Assembly (NCBI RefSeq): GCF_014204835.1
Contig: NZ_JACHMD010000001.1
Location: 124,001-188,000 of the forward strand
Length of the DNA stretch: 64,000 bases
Source: Microbacterium marinum
Lineage (GTDB): Bacteria; Actinomycetota; Actinomycetes; Actinomycetales; Microbacteriaceae
Direction of reading: 5' to 3'
The notes below the pieces were generated by a model, which made no database searches, was not told the origin of the DNA, and worked only from the letters and a program-made list of their open reading frames with translations. This document shows positions 15,508 to 23,877 of the stretch, one piece after another. Position numbers and translations under genes: made by a program. The stretch's first letter is position 1. Every line of letters begins with the position of its first letter.

Positions 15508-16470
15508 TCAGTTCAGGATCAGCTGGCGGATCGCCGATTCGGGCGACAGCGACGTGTCGAGCAGGATGCCGCGGCGGTAACGCTCGAACACGCGCGGATC
15601 GATGTAGGACGTTCGCGCCACCGAGGGCGTGTTCCCGAGGGCCTCCGAGGTCGCCTTGACCGCGAGGACCTCGGCACGCTTGAGCTCGGTCTTGGTGTCG
15701 ACCGGCCCGATCCGGGCGAGTGCGTCGGCCGCGAGGATCGTTCCGCGGAGAGTCCGGAAGTCCTTCGCCGTGAAGGCGCCGCCGGTCATCGATCGGACGT
15801 ACACGTTCACATCTCGCCCTGAGAGCGCGACGCGTCGCCGGCCACGCCGGTAGGCGAGGAGGGGCGAACTGGGGCGCCCGGCGACGAGCAGCTGCACCGC
15901 GGTGGCGAGGTCGATGTCGTCGATCTCCATCTCCTGGCGCTGCCCGCTCTTGCCGGGAAACCGGAGCGCGACCGTGCTGCCGTCGACGAGCGCGTCGCGC
16001 CGCAGGAGCGTGGTGAGCCCGCGGCTGCCATGCTTGACGAGGTAGCGCTCGGCTCCCACGCGCGGCGCCGCCTGGTCGAGCAAGCGGAAGGCGGCAGCCA
16101 GCACCCGCTCCTGATCGATGTCGTCGCGCCGAAGCGATGTCGTGACCCGACCCCGCGCGCGCGGAAGCGCCTCGGCGAGCGCCAGAGCCCGGGCGTACTT
16201 GCCGCGATCTCGACCGGCCGTCCACTGCGGGTGGTACATGTACTGCACGCGACCGGCGTCATCGACTCCGGTCGCCTGGATGTGCCCGTAGGGGTCGGAG
16301 CAGATCCAGACGTCCTGCCAGGCGGGTGGGATCACGAGGGCTCGCACCCTATCGGCCTCACGCCGGGGCAGGGGATTCCCATCCGCGTCGACGTACCGGA
16401 AGCCGGTACCCGCGCCCAGCCGCCGGTAGCCGATGTCGGTGCCCGGCTTGACGCGCTTCAGCCTCGGCAC
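15508..16470 (-). CDS. DNA topoisomerase IB
   Basis: A 320-residue poxvirus-type topoisomerase IB, which relaxes supercoils by nicking one strand through a 3'-phosphotyrosine. Seen in order: the N-terminal segment GTGFRYVDADG with ALVIPPAW, the LVKHGSRG region, the basic catalytic residues in GGAFTAKDFRTLRGTIL, and the active-site tyrosine in TSYIDPRVF. Length is typical of bacterial forms. It starts at a GTG two bases after the stop of the Rho-N protein gene (TGACGTG), so translation is likely coupled. Confidence 0.93.
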   Translation of the reverse strand: MPRLKRVKPGTDIGYRRLGAGTGFRYVDADGNPLPRREADRVRALVIPPAWQDVWICSDPYGHIQATGVDDAGRVQYMYHPQWTAGRDRGKYARALALAEALPRARGRVTTSLRRDDIDQERVLAAAFRLLDQAAPRVGAERYLVKHGSRGLTTLLRRDALVDGSTVALRFPGKSGQRQEMEIDDIDLATAVQLLVAGRPSSPLLAYRRGRRRVALSGRDVNVYVRSMTGGAFTAKDFRTLRGTILAADALARIGPVDTKTELKRAEVLAVKATSEALGNTPSVARTSYIDPRVFERYRRGILLDTSLSPESAIRQLILN

Positions 16471-16471
16471 G

Positions 16472-16741
16472 TCAGTGCGAACGGAGCATGTCGATGAGCT
16501 CCGCCTTCCGCTTGCCGGAGTACCCGGTCATTCCGAGCTCCTTGGCCCGGCCGCGGAGATCGGCGACGGTCCAGTCCTCGTAGTCGCCCGATTTCCCGCC
16601 GCGCGTGCCGACGGCCGAGCGACCGTCCCTCGCCGCGGCGTTGGAGATCCGTGCCGCCTTCTCCTTCGAGGCGCCGTCCCCCCGGAGCTCTTCGTAGAGC
16701 TCCGGGTCCTTCAGGCTGTTCGAGCCTCTTCCTGCCGGCAT
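16472..16741 (-). CDS. small Rho-N/SAP-like domain protein
   Basis: 89 residues. The C-terminal half (WTVADLRGRAKELGMTGYSG then RKAELIDMLR) is a clear Rho N-terminal / SAP-like helical module that binds nucleic acid. The N-terminal half (SNSLKDPELYEELR, SKEKAARISNAAA) resembles a DUF7218-like small basic protein. A strong GGAGGCGGAG ribosome-binding site precedes ATG 16741. It is the first gene of a two-gene operon with topoisomerase IB, which suggests a DNA-associated role; that is inference. Confidence 0.85.
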   Translation of the reverse strand: MPAGRGSNSLKDPELYEELRGDGASKEKAARISNAAARDGRSAVGTRGGKSGDYEDWTVADLRGRAKELGMTGYSGKRKAELIDMLRSH

Positions 16742-16923
16742 GTCACTCCGCCTCCCGCTTCGACGGGCAGAGGGCGCCCGCGTCGGGTAACGCTATGTCA
16801 CGGTCACCGACCGCTGTCAAGACCCTCGTGATGCCTGAAAGAACGCTGGTAACAATGACTCGGCACACACCCGTGCCACCCCGCCGCCGCAAGGCGGAAG
16901 CGGAGACGACAAGGAGCCTCCAA

Positions 16924-17082
16924 ATGAATCTCGCACTCATCATCATCATCGTGATCGCCATTGTTCTCGCGATCGTCAGCGGCCTCGGATCGGGCCTCGA
17001 GTTCCTGCTCTGGGTCGCGATCATCGTCGGTGTCATCGCCCTGATCGCCTTCTTGCTGCGAGTACTGCGTAAGAACTCCTGA
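16924..17082 (+). CDS. small two-helix membrane protein
   Basis: 52 residues, almost entirely hydrophobic: two helices (about 3-20 and 25-45) joined by a Gly/Ser turn, ending in the basic LLRVLRKNS. A clear AAGGAG lies nine bases before ATG 16924. No enzyme motif. Proteins of this kind are common in Microbacteriaceae and have no known function. The frame extends upstream to 16651, but that part overlaps the Rho-N gene antisense. A strong terminator follows. Confidence 0.75.
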   Translation: MNLALIIIIVIAIVLAIVSGLGSGLEFLLWVAIIVGVIALIAFLLRVLRKNS

Positions 17083-17140
17083 GTCGGCACCACGTCCGAC
17101 GCGTCCCCCAGCGTCGTCGGCAGCGCTCCCCCAGCGCGAA

Positions 17141-17176
17141 GAAGCCCCCTCCCGGTCATCCGGTCGAGGGGGCTTC
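17141..17176 (+). terminator. rho-independent-type terminator
   Basis: GAAGCCCCCTC and GAGGGGGCTTC pair perfectly (11 bp) around a 14-base loop, followed by TCCTTTG. It lies 58 bases after the small membrane protein gene and before the DUF4097-PadR promoter, insulating the two. Confidence 0.85.
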
Positions 17177-17232
17177 TCCTTTGCCGATCGACCTTCGCGC
17201 GGCGACCACCAGCGCCCGACTCTTCCCACTCG

Positions 17233-17272
17233 CGATATATCGTGTTATTCTCGGCCAACGCGATATATCTCG
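17233..17272 (+). promoter_or_regulatory. promoter with paired PadR-type operators
   Basis: CGATATATCG (17233-17242, a perfect 10-bp palindrome) and GCGATATATC (17260-17269) lie 28 bases apart centre to centre, flanking a TATTCT -10 box at 17246-17251. The AT-rich palindromes stand out sharply in this genome. The operon they precede encodes a PadR regulator, so autoregulation is the natural inference. Confidence 0.75.
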
Positions 17273-17298
17273 AATCGCCCCATCCTCCAGGAGAAGAC

Positions 17299-18153
17299 AT
17301 GACTCTCGAGAAGTGGCTCGTCCAGCCCGGTGAGACCCGGGTCATCGACCTCGACGGCATCCGCCGTCTCAAGATCGGCCTCGTCGGCGGACAGGTCGAC
17401 GTCGTCGCCCACGACGAACCCGGCGTGCGGATCGAAGTGCACTCGGTCTCGACGAAGGAGCTGCGCATCGAAGCGACCGACGGATCGGTCGAGATCGATC
17501 ACGCGCAGCTGCGGTGGGACAACTTCCTCGAAGTGTTCCGCAATTTCGGCTCGGGTGGACCGCAGGCCGAGATCAGCGTCGCCGTTCCCCGTGCGATCGC
17601 CCTGACCCTCGGCGTCGTGAGCGCGAGCGCGCTGGTCGCCGGCATCGAATCCGACGCCAAGCTCAACACCGTCTCGGGCGACATCATCGTCGACGGCCTC
17701 ACGGGCGACGTCACCGTCAACACCGTGTCGGGCGACGTGCAGGTGCGCTCACTCACCGGCACCCTCGGCGCCAACTCGGTCTCGGGTGAGATCACGGCGA
17801 CCGGAACGATCCGCACCGCGTCGGTCGACACCGTCAGCGGAGCGGCCCTCATCGACTCCACCGGCCCCGCTCAGAGCATCGGGTTCAACACCGTCGGCGG
17901 CAACGTGACGATCCGTCTCGACCAGGACGTCGCCACCAAGTACGCCCTCCGCAGCGTCAGCGGCAAGCTCCGCGTCGACGGCGTCGAGCGCTCCGAGAGC
18001 GGCATCGGAACGAGCTACTCCGGCACCGTGGGCGAGCTCAGCGGCTCCTTCGCCGACGTCCGCGCCAACACGGTCTCGGGCGATGTGACGGTGCTGCGAC
18101 GCACCCCCGTCGCCGCTGAACCCGGCGACGCCCCGACCCCCGAGGAGTGGTGA
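17299..18153 (+). CDS. DUF4097 beta-repeat protein
   Basis: A 284-residue protein made of repeated short beta strands. The phrase NTVSGDV/ANSVSGEI recurs every ~20 residues (NTVSGDI, NTVSGDV, NSVSGEI, DTVSGAA, NTVGGNV, RSVSGKL, NTVSGDV), the hallmark of DUF4097 right-handed beta-helix 'adhesin-like' proteins. No signal peptide is seen, so it is probably cytoplasmic or membrane-peripheral. AGGAGA precedes ATG 17299. It is one base from a PadR gene (TGACATG), a pairing common in actinobacteria, but its function is unknown. Confidence 0.85.
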   Translation: MTLEKWLVQPGETRVIDLDGIRRLKIGLVGGQVDVVAHDEPGVRIEVHSVSTKELRIEATDGSVEIDHAQLRWDNFLEVFRNFGSGGPQAEISVAVPRAIALTLGVVSASALVAGIESDAKLNTVSGDIIVDGLTGDVTVNTVSGDVQVRSLTGTLGANSVSGEITATGTIRTASVDTVSGAALIDSTGPAQSIGFNTVGGNVTIRLDQDVATKYALRSVSGKLRVDGVERSESGIGTSYSGTVGELSGSFADVRANTVSGDVTVLRRTPVAAEPGDAPTPEEW

Positions 18154-18154
18154 C

Positions 18155-18766
18155 ATGCCCCCCGTCTTCTCCCACGGCGACCTCCGCCTCTACCTCCTGA
18201 ACCTCCTCGACGAGGGCCCCCGGCACGGATACGACCTGATGCAGGCGCTCTCCGACCGCACCGGCGGCACCTACACCCCGAGCGCGGGCACCATCTACCC
18301 GCGCCTGGCGAAGCTCGAAGAAGAAGGGCTCGTCACCAAGTCGGTCGACGGCCGCAAGACGATCTACGAGATCACGGATGCCGGCCGAGCCGAAGTCGCG
18401 GCACGGGCGGGCGATCTCGAGGGCATCGAGGCGGGACTCGCCGACAGCGTCCGACTCATCGCCGACGGTGTCCGCGCGGGCGTCCGCGAGGCGATGAAGA
18501 GCCTGCGGGCCGACCTCGCCGCGGCATCCACCGCACCCGTGAGCCCGCCGGAAGAGGCGCCGCGTGCCGACGGCGACGGTCGCAGCGACGCGCGGGAGCA
18601 GGTGCGCCGCGCTGAAGCGCTGATCGCCGAGTTCCGCGGCGATGTGCGCACCGACCTCCGGACGCACGTGGCGAAGGGCGGTGAGCTGGCGGCATCCGTC
18701 ATCGACGATCTCGCCGCCGCGCTCGACGACGCGGCGAGGGCCGTCCGCCGAGCCACGAAGGGCTGA
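18155..18766 (+). CDS. PadR family transcriptional regulator
   Basis: 203 residues. The N-terminal winged helix is diagnostic: LRLYLLNLLDEGPRHGYDLM, then TPSAGTIYPRLAKLEEEGLV and the wing KTIYEITDAGRAEV. The C-terminal ~110 residues are helical and acidic, longer than minimal PadR proteins, and probably form the dimerisation or ligand-sensing part. It follows the DUF4097 gene with one base between. The two CGATATATCG-like sites upstream of the operon are its likely targets. Confidence 0.92.
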   Translation: MPPVFSHGDLRLYLLNLLDEGPRHGYDLMQALSDRTGGTYTPSAGTIYPRLAKLEEEGLVTKSVDGRKTIYEITDAGRAEVAARAGDLEGIEAGLADSVRLIADGVRAGVREAMKSLRADLAAASTAPVSPPEEAPRADGDGRSDAREQVRRAEALIAEFRGDVRTDLRTHVAKGGELAASVIDDLAAALDDAARAVRRATKG

Positions 18767-18771
18767 GCGGC

Positions 18772-19299
18772 TCAGGCCTCGGGCCACAGATCCTCGTCGT
18801 CACGCGCAGGTTCACCCAGCGGGACGACGAGGATCGGGCGCGGTTGCCGATGGGCCAGCCGCGCCGCGACCGATCCGGTGAAGAACTCGCGGATGGATTC
18901 GCCGATGCCGCGCTTGCGGGTGCCGACGACGATCAGACGCGCGTCAGTCTTCTCCGCCAGATCCTTCAGTGCGATGGCGGGATCACCCACCACCTGCTCG
19001 AGACTCCACGAGACCTCCACTCCCGACAGCGCGCGCTCCACCTCGTCTCGCAGCTGCGCGGTGAGCGCCTCGCTGGGCACGACGTCGAGATTGATCGGCG
19101 CGGTGTGGACGTAACCGTCCGGATCCTCGTACGAGACGAAGCGCGTGACATCCACATGCGTCACCAGTAGGGCCGCGCCGTGGAGGCGGGCGTATCCGGC
19201 GGCCTCACGGACCACACGCGGATGCTGACCCGGGATCACTCCCACGATCACGGGACGGTGCGGGCGTCGACCGGTCGGGGGCGGGGCGGCGTCGGTCAT
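18772..19299 (-). CDS. universal stress protein family protein
   Basis: 175 residues with one UspA domain. The ATP-binding signature near the end is present as VVGTRKRGIGESIREFFTGS followed by VAARLAHRQPRPILVVP (G-2x-G-9x-G-S/T pattern). Usp proteins are cytoplasmic and help survival under stress or dormancy. ATG 19299 has AAAGGCAG upstream; the frame runs to 19347 without support. It converges with the PadR gene. Confidence 0.9.
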   Translation of the reverse strand: MTDAAPPPTGRRPHRPVIVGVIPGQHPRVVREAAGYARLHGAALLVTHVDVTRFVSYEDPDGYVHTAPINLDVVPSEALTAQLRDEVERALSGVEVSWSLEQVVGDPAIALKDLAEKTDARLIVVGTRKRGIGESIREFFTGSVAARLAHRQPRPILVVPLGEPARDDEDLWPEA

Positions 19300-19453
19300 C
19301 GTCGGGCTGCCTTTCGTCGGTTCGGCCCGGCCGCGTCGGGGCGGCACGAGGGCTCCGTGATATCCTGGATGCTACTCTTCCCGGCTTCATCCGGACTATT
19401 CCTGCAGCGGGCACTCGGACCAGCTCGCGACTCGTGAAATGAGGGGGTTACGC

Positions 19454-19672
19454 ATGGGGCGTGGCCGTCAAAAGGCGAAGAACACGAAAATCGCCCGTGA
19501 GCTGAAGTACGACACCTACAGCTTGAACATCAACGCGCTCGAGCGCGAGCTGGGTGCGCCTCACGAGGACCAGTACGAGGACAAGTGGGCTGACCAGTAC
19601 GAGGACGACGAGGACGAAGACGAAGACGACGATTCATCGGAGTCGACCTCTCCCTCGTTCGAGAAGGCCTGA
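19454..19672 (+). CDS. DUF3073 family protein
   Basis: 72 residues: a basic N-terminus (MGRGRQKAKNTKIARELKY) followed by a very acidic tail with runs of E and D. This is the typical DUF3073 layout, a small protein conserved in actinobacteria with no known function. GAGGGGG precedes ATG 19454. TATCCT at 19361-19366 is a possible -10 box, leaving an untranslated leader of about 85 bases. Confidence 0.88.
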   Translation: MGRGRQKAKNTKIARELKYDTYSLNINALERELGAPHEDQYEDKWADQYEDDEDEDEDDDSSESTSPSFEKA

Positions 19673-19712
19673 CCGCCCGCACTCGACCTGACTCGTCACC
19701 GGGACGCGACCG

Positions 19713-20942
19713 TCACCATCGACCGTGGCGCGCCTCCCACTCCTGCTCGACGGCCCGTCGCCGCGCGATGACGAGACCCGCCGGCAGTGCGAGGAGCGCG
19801 ACCGCGCCCAGGATCACGAGGGCGCCCGTCCATGAGTCGGTCGCATCGTGGAGAAGGCCGATGCCGAACGGCATGAGCATCGTCGCGCCGTAGCCGAGAC
19901 TCTGAACGAACGAGCTCAGCGCGACGGTCGCATCGTGGCGGCGCGTGCGCAGACCCACCAGGGTGAGCACGATGGGGAACAGCAGCGGCGCGGTGCCGAG
20001 GAGCGCCACCCACAGCCACGTGACCGTCGACGGGATGAGGAGGAGCCCGGCAACGCCGATCACGCCGGCCCCCGAGGCGATCGCGAAGAGGGGCATGACC
20101 ACCCCGCGCCGCGCCACCAGCGACGGGACGACGAGCGAGGCCGGCAGGCCGATGAGCGCGAACAGCGACAGCAGGACCCCGGCCGCCTGGGGGCTCACCC
20201 CCGCCGTGTCGACCAGGATCGTCGGCAGCCACGCGAAGCACGTGTACGCGATCGTGCTCGACACGAAGAAGGTCACCGCGAGCGCCCACGGCGTGGGCAG
20301 ACGCCACATCCGCCCGAAGACGCGCGTGTCGACGGCCTCGATGTCGACGTCGGCCGCTGCCGCACGGCTTCGGATCGACAGCAGCAACCAGGGCACCATC
20401 CCGGCCAGGGCGAACACGGCCCACAGGCCGAGCGAGGTGCGCCACCCCGCGGCATCCGCGACGGGAACCGCGATGAGCGGAGGAGTGAACGTCGACACGG
20501 CCATCATCGTCGAGTAGACGGTCGTCATCAGCCCGATGCGATCGGGGAAGTGCTTCTTCACGAGCGCGGGCAGGAGGACGTTGCCAACCCCGACGCCCGC
20601 GAACACGAGTGCGGAGCCGAGCAGCAGTCCCACCGCATCGGCCGCAAGTGCCCGGGCGACGAGGCCCGCCGTCGCGAGCAGGAGCGCTGCGATCGTCGTG
20701 CGTTCCAGTCCGAAGCGCCGTTCGAGTCCGGATGCCAGGAGTCCGAAGACCGCGAAGCACAGTGGCGGGACGGTGCCGATGAGCCCGGCGACGGCCGCGG
20801 GCACAGCGAAGTCCTCGGCGATGTGGTCGTAGAGCGGGGACAGCGAAGCGACCGCGGAGCGGAGCGAGAACGCCATCAGGACGATGCCGACGACCGCCAG
20901 CACCCGCCCCGTCCAGAGGGGCCGTGGGGCATCGGATGTCAC
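19713..20942 (-). CDS. MFS transporter, CynX/NimT type
   Basis: 409 residues with twelve hydrophobic segments and the family's N-terminal pattern (LMAFSLRSAVASLSPLYDHI). It belongs to the major facilitator branch that includes cyanate/nitroimidazole-type transporters; the substrate is not predictable. A GTG start at 20942 is supported by TAGGCT (complement of 20950-20955) seven bases upstream; the frame continues to 21005 without support. A palindromic repeat lies between its promoter and purF. Confidence 0.88.
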   Translation of the reverse strand: MTSDAPRPLWTGRVLAVVGIVLMAFSLRSAVASLSPLYDHIAEDFAVPAAVAGLIGTVPPLCFAVFGLLASGLERRFGLERTTIAALLLATAGLVARALAADAVGLLLGSALVFAGVGVGNVLLPALVKKHFPDRIGLMTTVYSTMMAVSTFTPPLIAVPVADAAGWRTSLGLWAVFALAGMVPWLLLSIRSRAAAADVDIEAVDTRVFGRMWRLPTPWALAVTFFVSSTIAYTCFAWLPTILVDTAGVSPQAAGVLLSLFALIGLPASLVVPSLVARRGVVMPLFAIASGAGVIGVAGLLLIPSTVTWLWVALLGTAPLLFPIVLTLVGLRTRRHDATVALSSFVQSLGYGATMLMPFGIGLLHDATDSWTGALVILGAVALLALPAGLVIARRRAVEQEWEARHGRW

Positions 20943-21013
20943 CCGATTCAGCCTAGACCGGCGTCGCGCGTGGCCGACGCGCGCGGGCGGCCGGCTCCGC
21001 GGCATCCGCCCCG

Positions 21014-21074
21014 TTCAGGTCGCACCTCTCGTCGCCTCAACCCCGGCGTAGCGGCGTGTCCTGCCACCTGAAGC
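21014..21074. repeat. dispersed palindromic repeat, copy 1 (beside purF)
   Basis: About 61 bases with complementary ends (TTCAGGTCGCACC and CTGCCACCTGAA, one mismatch) and a conserved interior. It closely matches a second copy at 23779-23840. It lies just downstream of purF; the second lies just upstream of purM. Confidence 0.75.
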
Positions 21075-21093
21075 AACACGCCCCGCCGGCGGG

Positions 21094-22557
21094 TCAGGAC
21101 TCCTGAGTGCCCTCCACCCACGCCAGGTACTCGTCCGAGACGGTGCCGGTGACGTAGCGACCGTCGAAGCAGCTCATGTCGAGGTCCTCGACGTCAGGCG
21201 CGCCCTCGAGGATCGCCGCCTTGAGGTCGTCGATCTCCTGGTAGACGAGGTAGTCGCAGCCGAGCTCCTGGGCGATCTCGGGGATCGTCCGGTTGTAGGC
21301 GACGAGCTCGTGACGCGAGGGCATGTTGATGCCGTACACGTGCGGGAACCGGATGGGAGGCGCCGCCGAGGCGAACGTGACCGACTTCGCGCCGGCATCC
21401 CGCGCCATCTGGATGATCTCCTTCGACGTGGTTCCTCGCACGATCGAATCGTCGATGAGAAGCACGTTCTTGCCCTTGAACTCCGTCGACATCGCGTTGA
21501 GCTTCTGGCGCACGCTCTTCTTGCGGACCGCCTGCCCGGGCATGATGAACGTCCGCCCGATGTAGCGGTTCTTGTAGAAGCCCTCGCGGTACTCGATGCC
21601 GAGCTTTCGGGCGACCTGCATCGCCGCGGGGCGCGACGAGTCGGGGATCGGCATGACGACGTCGATCGAGCCCTGCGGGGTGTACTTCGCGATGGTGTCC
21701 GCGAGGCGCTCGCCCATGCGCAACCGCGCCTCGTATACCGAGATGCCGTTCATGACGGAGTCGGGACGGGCGAGGTAGACGTACTCGAACGAGCACGGCG
21801 CGAGCTGCACCGCCGGCGCGCACTGCTTCGTGTACAGGTTGCCGTCGAGGTCGATGAAGATGGCCTCGCCCGGCTCGATGTCGCGGACGACGTCGAAGCC
21901 GCCGTTCTCGAGGACGAGCGACTCGGATGCCACGGTCCACTCGTAGCGTCCGTTCTCGGCGCGACGCGTGCCGAGGATGAGGGGACGGATGCCGAAGGGA
22001 TCACGGAACGCGAGGAGCCCATACCCGGCGAGCAGCGCGATCGTCGCGTAGGAGCCTTCGACGCGGTCGTGCACCCGGGAGACCGCCTCGAAGATCTGCT
22101 CGTGGTCGAGTTCGAGACCGGAGATGACCGCCTGCAGCTCGTTCGCGAGGACGTTCACGAGCAGCTCGGTGTCGGACGACGTGTTGAGGTGACGACGGTC
22201 GGTGCGGAACAGCTCCTCCGTCAGTTCACGCGTGTTCGTCAGGTTGCCGTTGTGGACGAGGACGATCCCGTAGGGCGCGTTGACGTAGAAGGGCTGCGCC
22301 TCTTCTTCGTTCGAGGCCGTTCCCTTCGTGGCATACCGCACGTGGCCGAGTCCGATGGTGCCGAGCAGCGAGCGCATGTCGCGGGTGCGGAACGCCTCAC
22401 GGACCATCCCGCTCTTCTTCGCGATGTGGAAGGTTCCCCCGGGCTCCGCTGTCGCGATGCCGGTGGAGTCCTGTCCGCGGTGCTGCAGCAGCAGCAGCGC
22501 GTCGTAGACATCCTGGTTGGCTTGTCCCTGGCCGACGACGCCGACGATTCCGCACAT
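21094..22557 (-). CDS. purF: amidophosphoribosyltransferase
   Basis: First enzyme of de novo purine synthesis: glutamine plus PRPP gives phosphoribosylamine. 487 residues. Cys2 (MCGIVGVVG) is the glutaminase nucleophile after removal of Met1; the Ntn-hydrolase half contains LLQHRGQDSTGI and GLGHVRYAT. The C-terminal phosphoribosyltransferase half has the PRPP loop NVLLIDDSIVRGTTSKEI. It lies 48 bases downstream of purM on the same strand, a common purM-purF pairing. Feedback inhibition by AMP/GMP is known for the family, not shown here. Confidence 0.97.
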   Translation of the reverse strand: MCGIVGVVGQGQANQDVYDALLLLQHRGQDSTGIATAEPGGTFHIAKKSGMVREAFRTRDMRSLLGTIGLGHVRYATKGTASNEEEAQPFYVNAPYGIVLVHNGNLTNTRELTEELFRTDRRHLNTSSDTELLVNVLANELQAVISGLELDHEQIFEAVSRVHDRVEGSYATIALLAGYGLLAFRDPFGIRPLILGTRRAENGRYEWTVASESLVLENGGFDVVRDIEPGEAIFIDLDGNLYTKQCAPAVQLAPCSFEYVYLARPDSVMNGISVYEARLRMGERLADTIAKYTPQGSIDVVMPIPDSSRPAAMQVARKLGIEYREGFYKNRYIGRTFIMPGQAVRKKSVRQKLNAMSTEFKGKNVLLIDDSIVRGTTSKEIIQMARDAGAKSVTFASAAPPIRFPHVYGINMPSRHELVAYNRTIPEIAQELGCDYLVYQEIDDLKAAILEGAPDVEDLDMSCFDGRYVTGTVSDEYLAWVEGTQES

Positions 22558-22605
22558 TCCGTTAGTTCGCCATTCCCGTGTTGCGCTGGTGGTTCGAATC
22601 CGAGA

Positions 22606-23712
22606 TCAGGACGCGTACGAGCCGACGAGGCGGACTGCCCCGCCGTCGACTCCCTTCGCGCCCTGCTCGTAGTGTCCGTCGGGGAGCGCGGCATCCGACA
22701 CCACGCCGACCTGCCACGTGTCGATCCCCTCGGAGGTGAGGACGGATGCCACGGCGTCTGCCTGATCGGCCGCGACGACGGCCAGGAACCCGATGCCGAG
22801 GTTCCAGGTGCCCTCGGTCTGTTCGAGCGAAAGCCCGCCGAGGTCGGCGAGCACGCGGAACACCGAGGACGGCGACCACGAGGCGCGGTCGACATCGACC
22901 CAGGTTCCCCGGGGGAGCACCCGCGCGAGGTTGGCCGCGATGCCGCCGCCGGTGACGTGGCTCAGGGAGTGGACGGCACCGGGCTGCGCGTCGATCGCGC
23001 GCAGCAGCGGCGAGGTGTACAGGCGGGTCGGCTCGAGGAGCTGCTCGCCCCAGGTGCGGCCGAAGTCGGCGGCGTGGTCGCCGTAGCCGATCCCGGCACC
23101 GGCGATGATGTGCCGGATCAGCGAGTAGCCGTTGGAGTGCGGGCCGCTGGATGCCAGGGCGAGCACCGTGTCGCCGGGCTGCACCCGGTCGGCGCCCAGG
23201 ACGGCACCGGCCTCGACCACACCGGTGGCCGCGCCCGCGACGTCGTAGTCGTTGATGCCGAGGAGACCGGGGTGCTCGGCGGTCTCGCCCCCGACCAGGG
23301 CGGTGCCGGTCGCGGAGCAGCCGTCGGCGATGCCCCGGACGATGTCGGCGATCCGCTCGGGGAACACCTTGCCGGTCGCGATGTAGTCCGTCATGAAGAG
23401 CGGCTTCGCACCGACCACGACGATGTCGTCGACGACCATGCCGACGAGGTCCTGCCCGATCGTGTCGTGCTTGTCGATCGCCTGCGCGATGGCGACCTTC
23501 GTGCCGACGCCGTCGGTGGAGGTCGCCAGCAGCGGCTTCTCGTACCCGAGCAGGGCCGATGCGTCGAAGAGGCCGGCGAAGCCGCCGACGCCGCCGAGGA
23601 CCTCGGGGCCCTGGGTACGGCGGACGGCCGACTTCATCAACTCGACGGCGAGATCGCCCGCCGCGGTGTCGACGCCGGCAGCGGAATAGGGATCGGTGGG
23701 AGTCGCGGCCAC
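22606..23712 (-). CDS. purM: phosphoribosylformylglycinamidine cyclo-ligase
   Basis: AIR synthetase, fifth step of purine synthesis: FGAM plus ATP gives aminoimidazole ribotide. 368 residues, normal length. Conserved stretches: DPYSAAGVDTAAGDLAVELM, LLATSTDGVGTKV, VGMVVDDIVVVGAKPLFMTDY and HVTGGGIAANLARVLP. A GTG start at 23712 is set by TAGGCT (complement of 23719-23724) exactly six bases upstream. It precedes purF and the two are probably co-transcribed. A dispersed palindrome sits just beyond its promoter. Confidence 0.97.
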   Translation of the reverse strand: MAATPTDPYSAAGVDTAAGDLAVELMKSAVRRTQGPEVLGGVGGFAGLFDASALLGYEKPLLATSTDGVGTKVAIAQAIDKHDTIGQDLVGMVVDDIVVVGAKPLFMTDYIATGKVFPERIADIVRGIADGCSATGTALVGGETAEHPGLLGINDYDVAGAATGVVEAGAVLGADRVQPGDTVLALASSGPHSNGYSLIRHIIAGAGIGYGDHAADFGRTWGEQLLEPTRLYTSPLLRAIDAQPGAVHSLSHVTGGGIAANLARVLPRGTWVDVDRASWSPSSVFRVLADLGGLSLEQTEGTWNLGIGFLAVVAADQADAVASVLTSEGIDTWQVGVVSDAALPDGHYEQGAKGVDGGAVRLVGSYAS

Positions 23713-23778
23713 GGGGTCAGCCTACCGGCCGCCGGGCGCGTCCCGTTCGTCGGGCAGCGCGGCATCCGCTCGTCATGC

Positions 23779-23840
23779 GCTTCAGGTGGCACCTCGCGTC
23801 GCTTCACGGCGCGCGAAGCGGCAAGACCTGCCACTCGAAC
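23779..23840. repeat. dispersed palindromic repeat, copy 2 (beside purM)
   Basis: Same family as 21014-21074. It shares TTCAGGTxGCACCTCxCGTCGC on one side and CCTGCCAC on the other with similar spacing. Together the two copies bracket the purM-purF pair. Confidence 0.75.
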
Positions 23841-23877
23841 CCGGGACGCTCGGCATCGACGCCTCTAGGATGGCGCC

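Noticed and set aside
22592..22602. GGTTCGAATCC, like a tRNA T-loop, in the purM-purF gap
   Set aside because: The 48-base gap is too short for a tRNA and there are no matching acceptor or anticodon stems.
21310..23868. 852-codon + strand open frame opposite purF-purM
   Set aside because: Antisense shadow; purF and purM show complete catalytic motifs.
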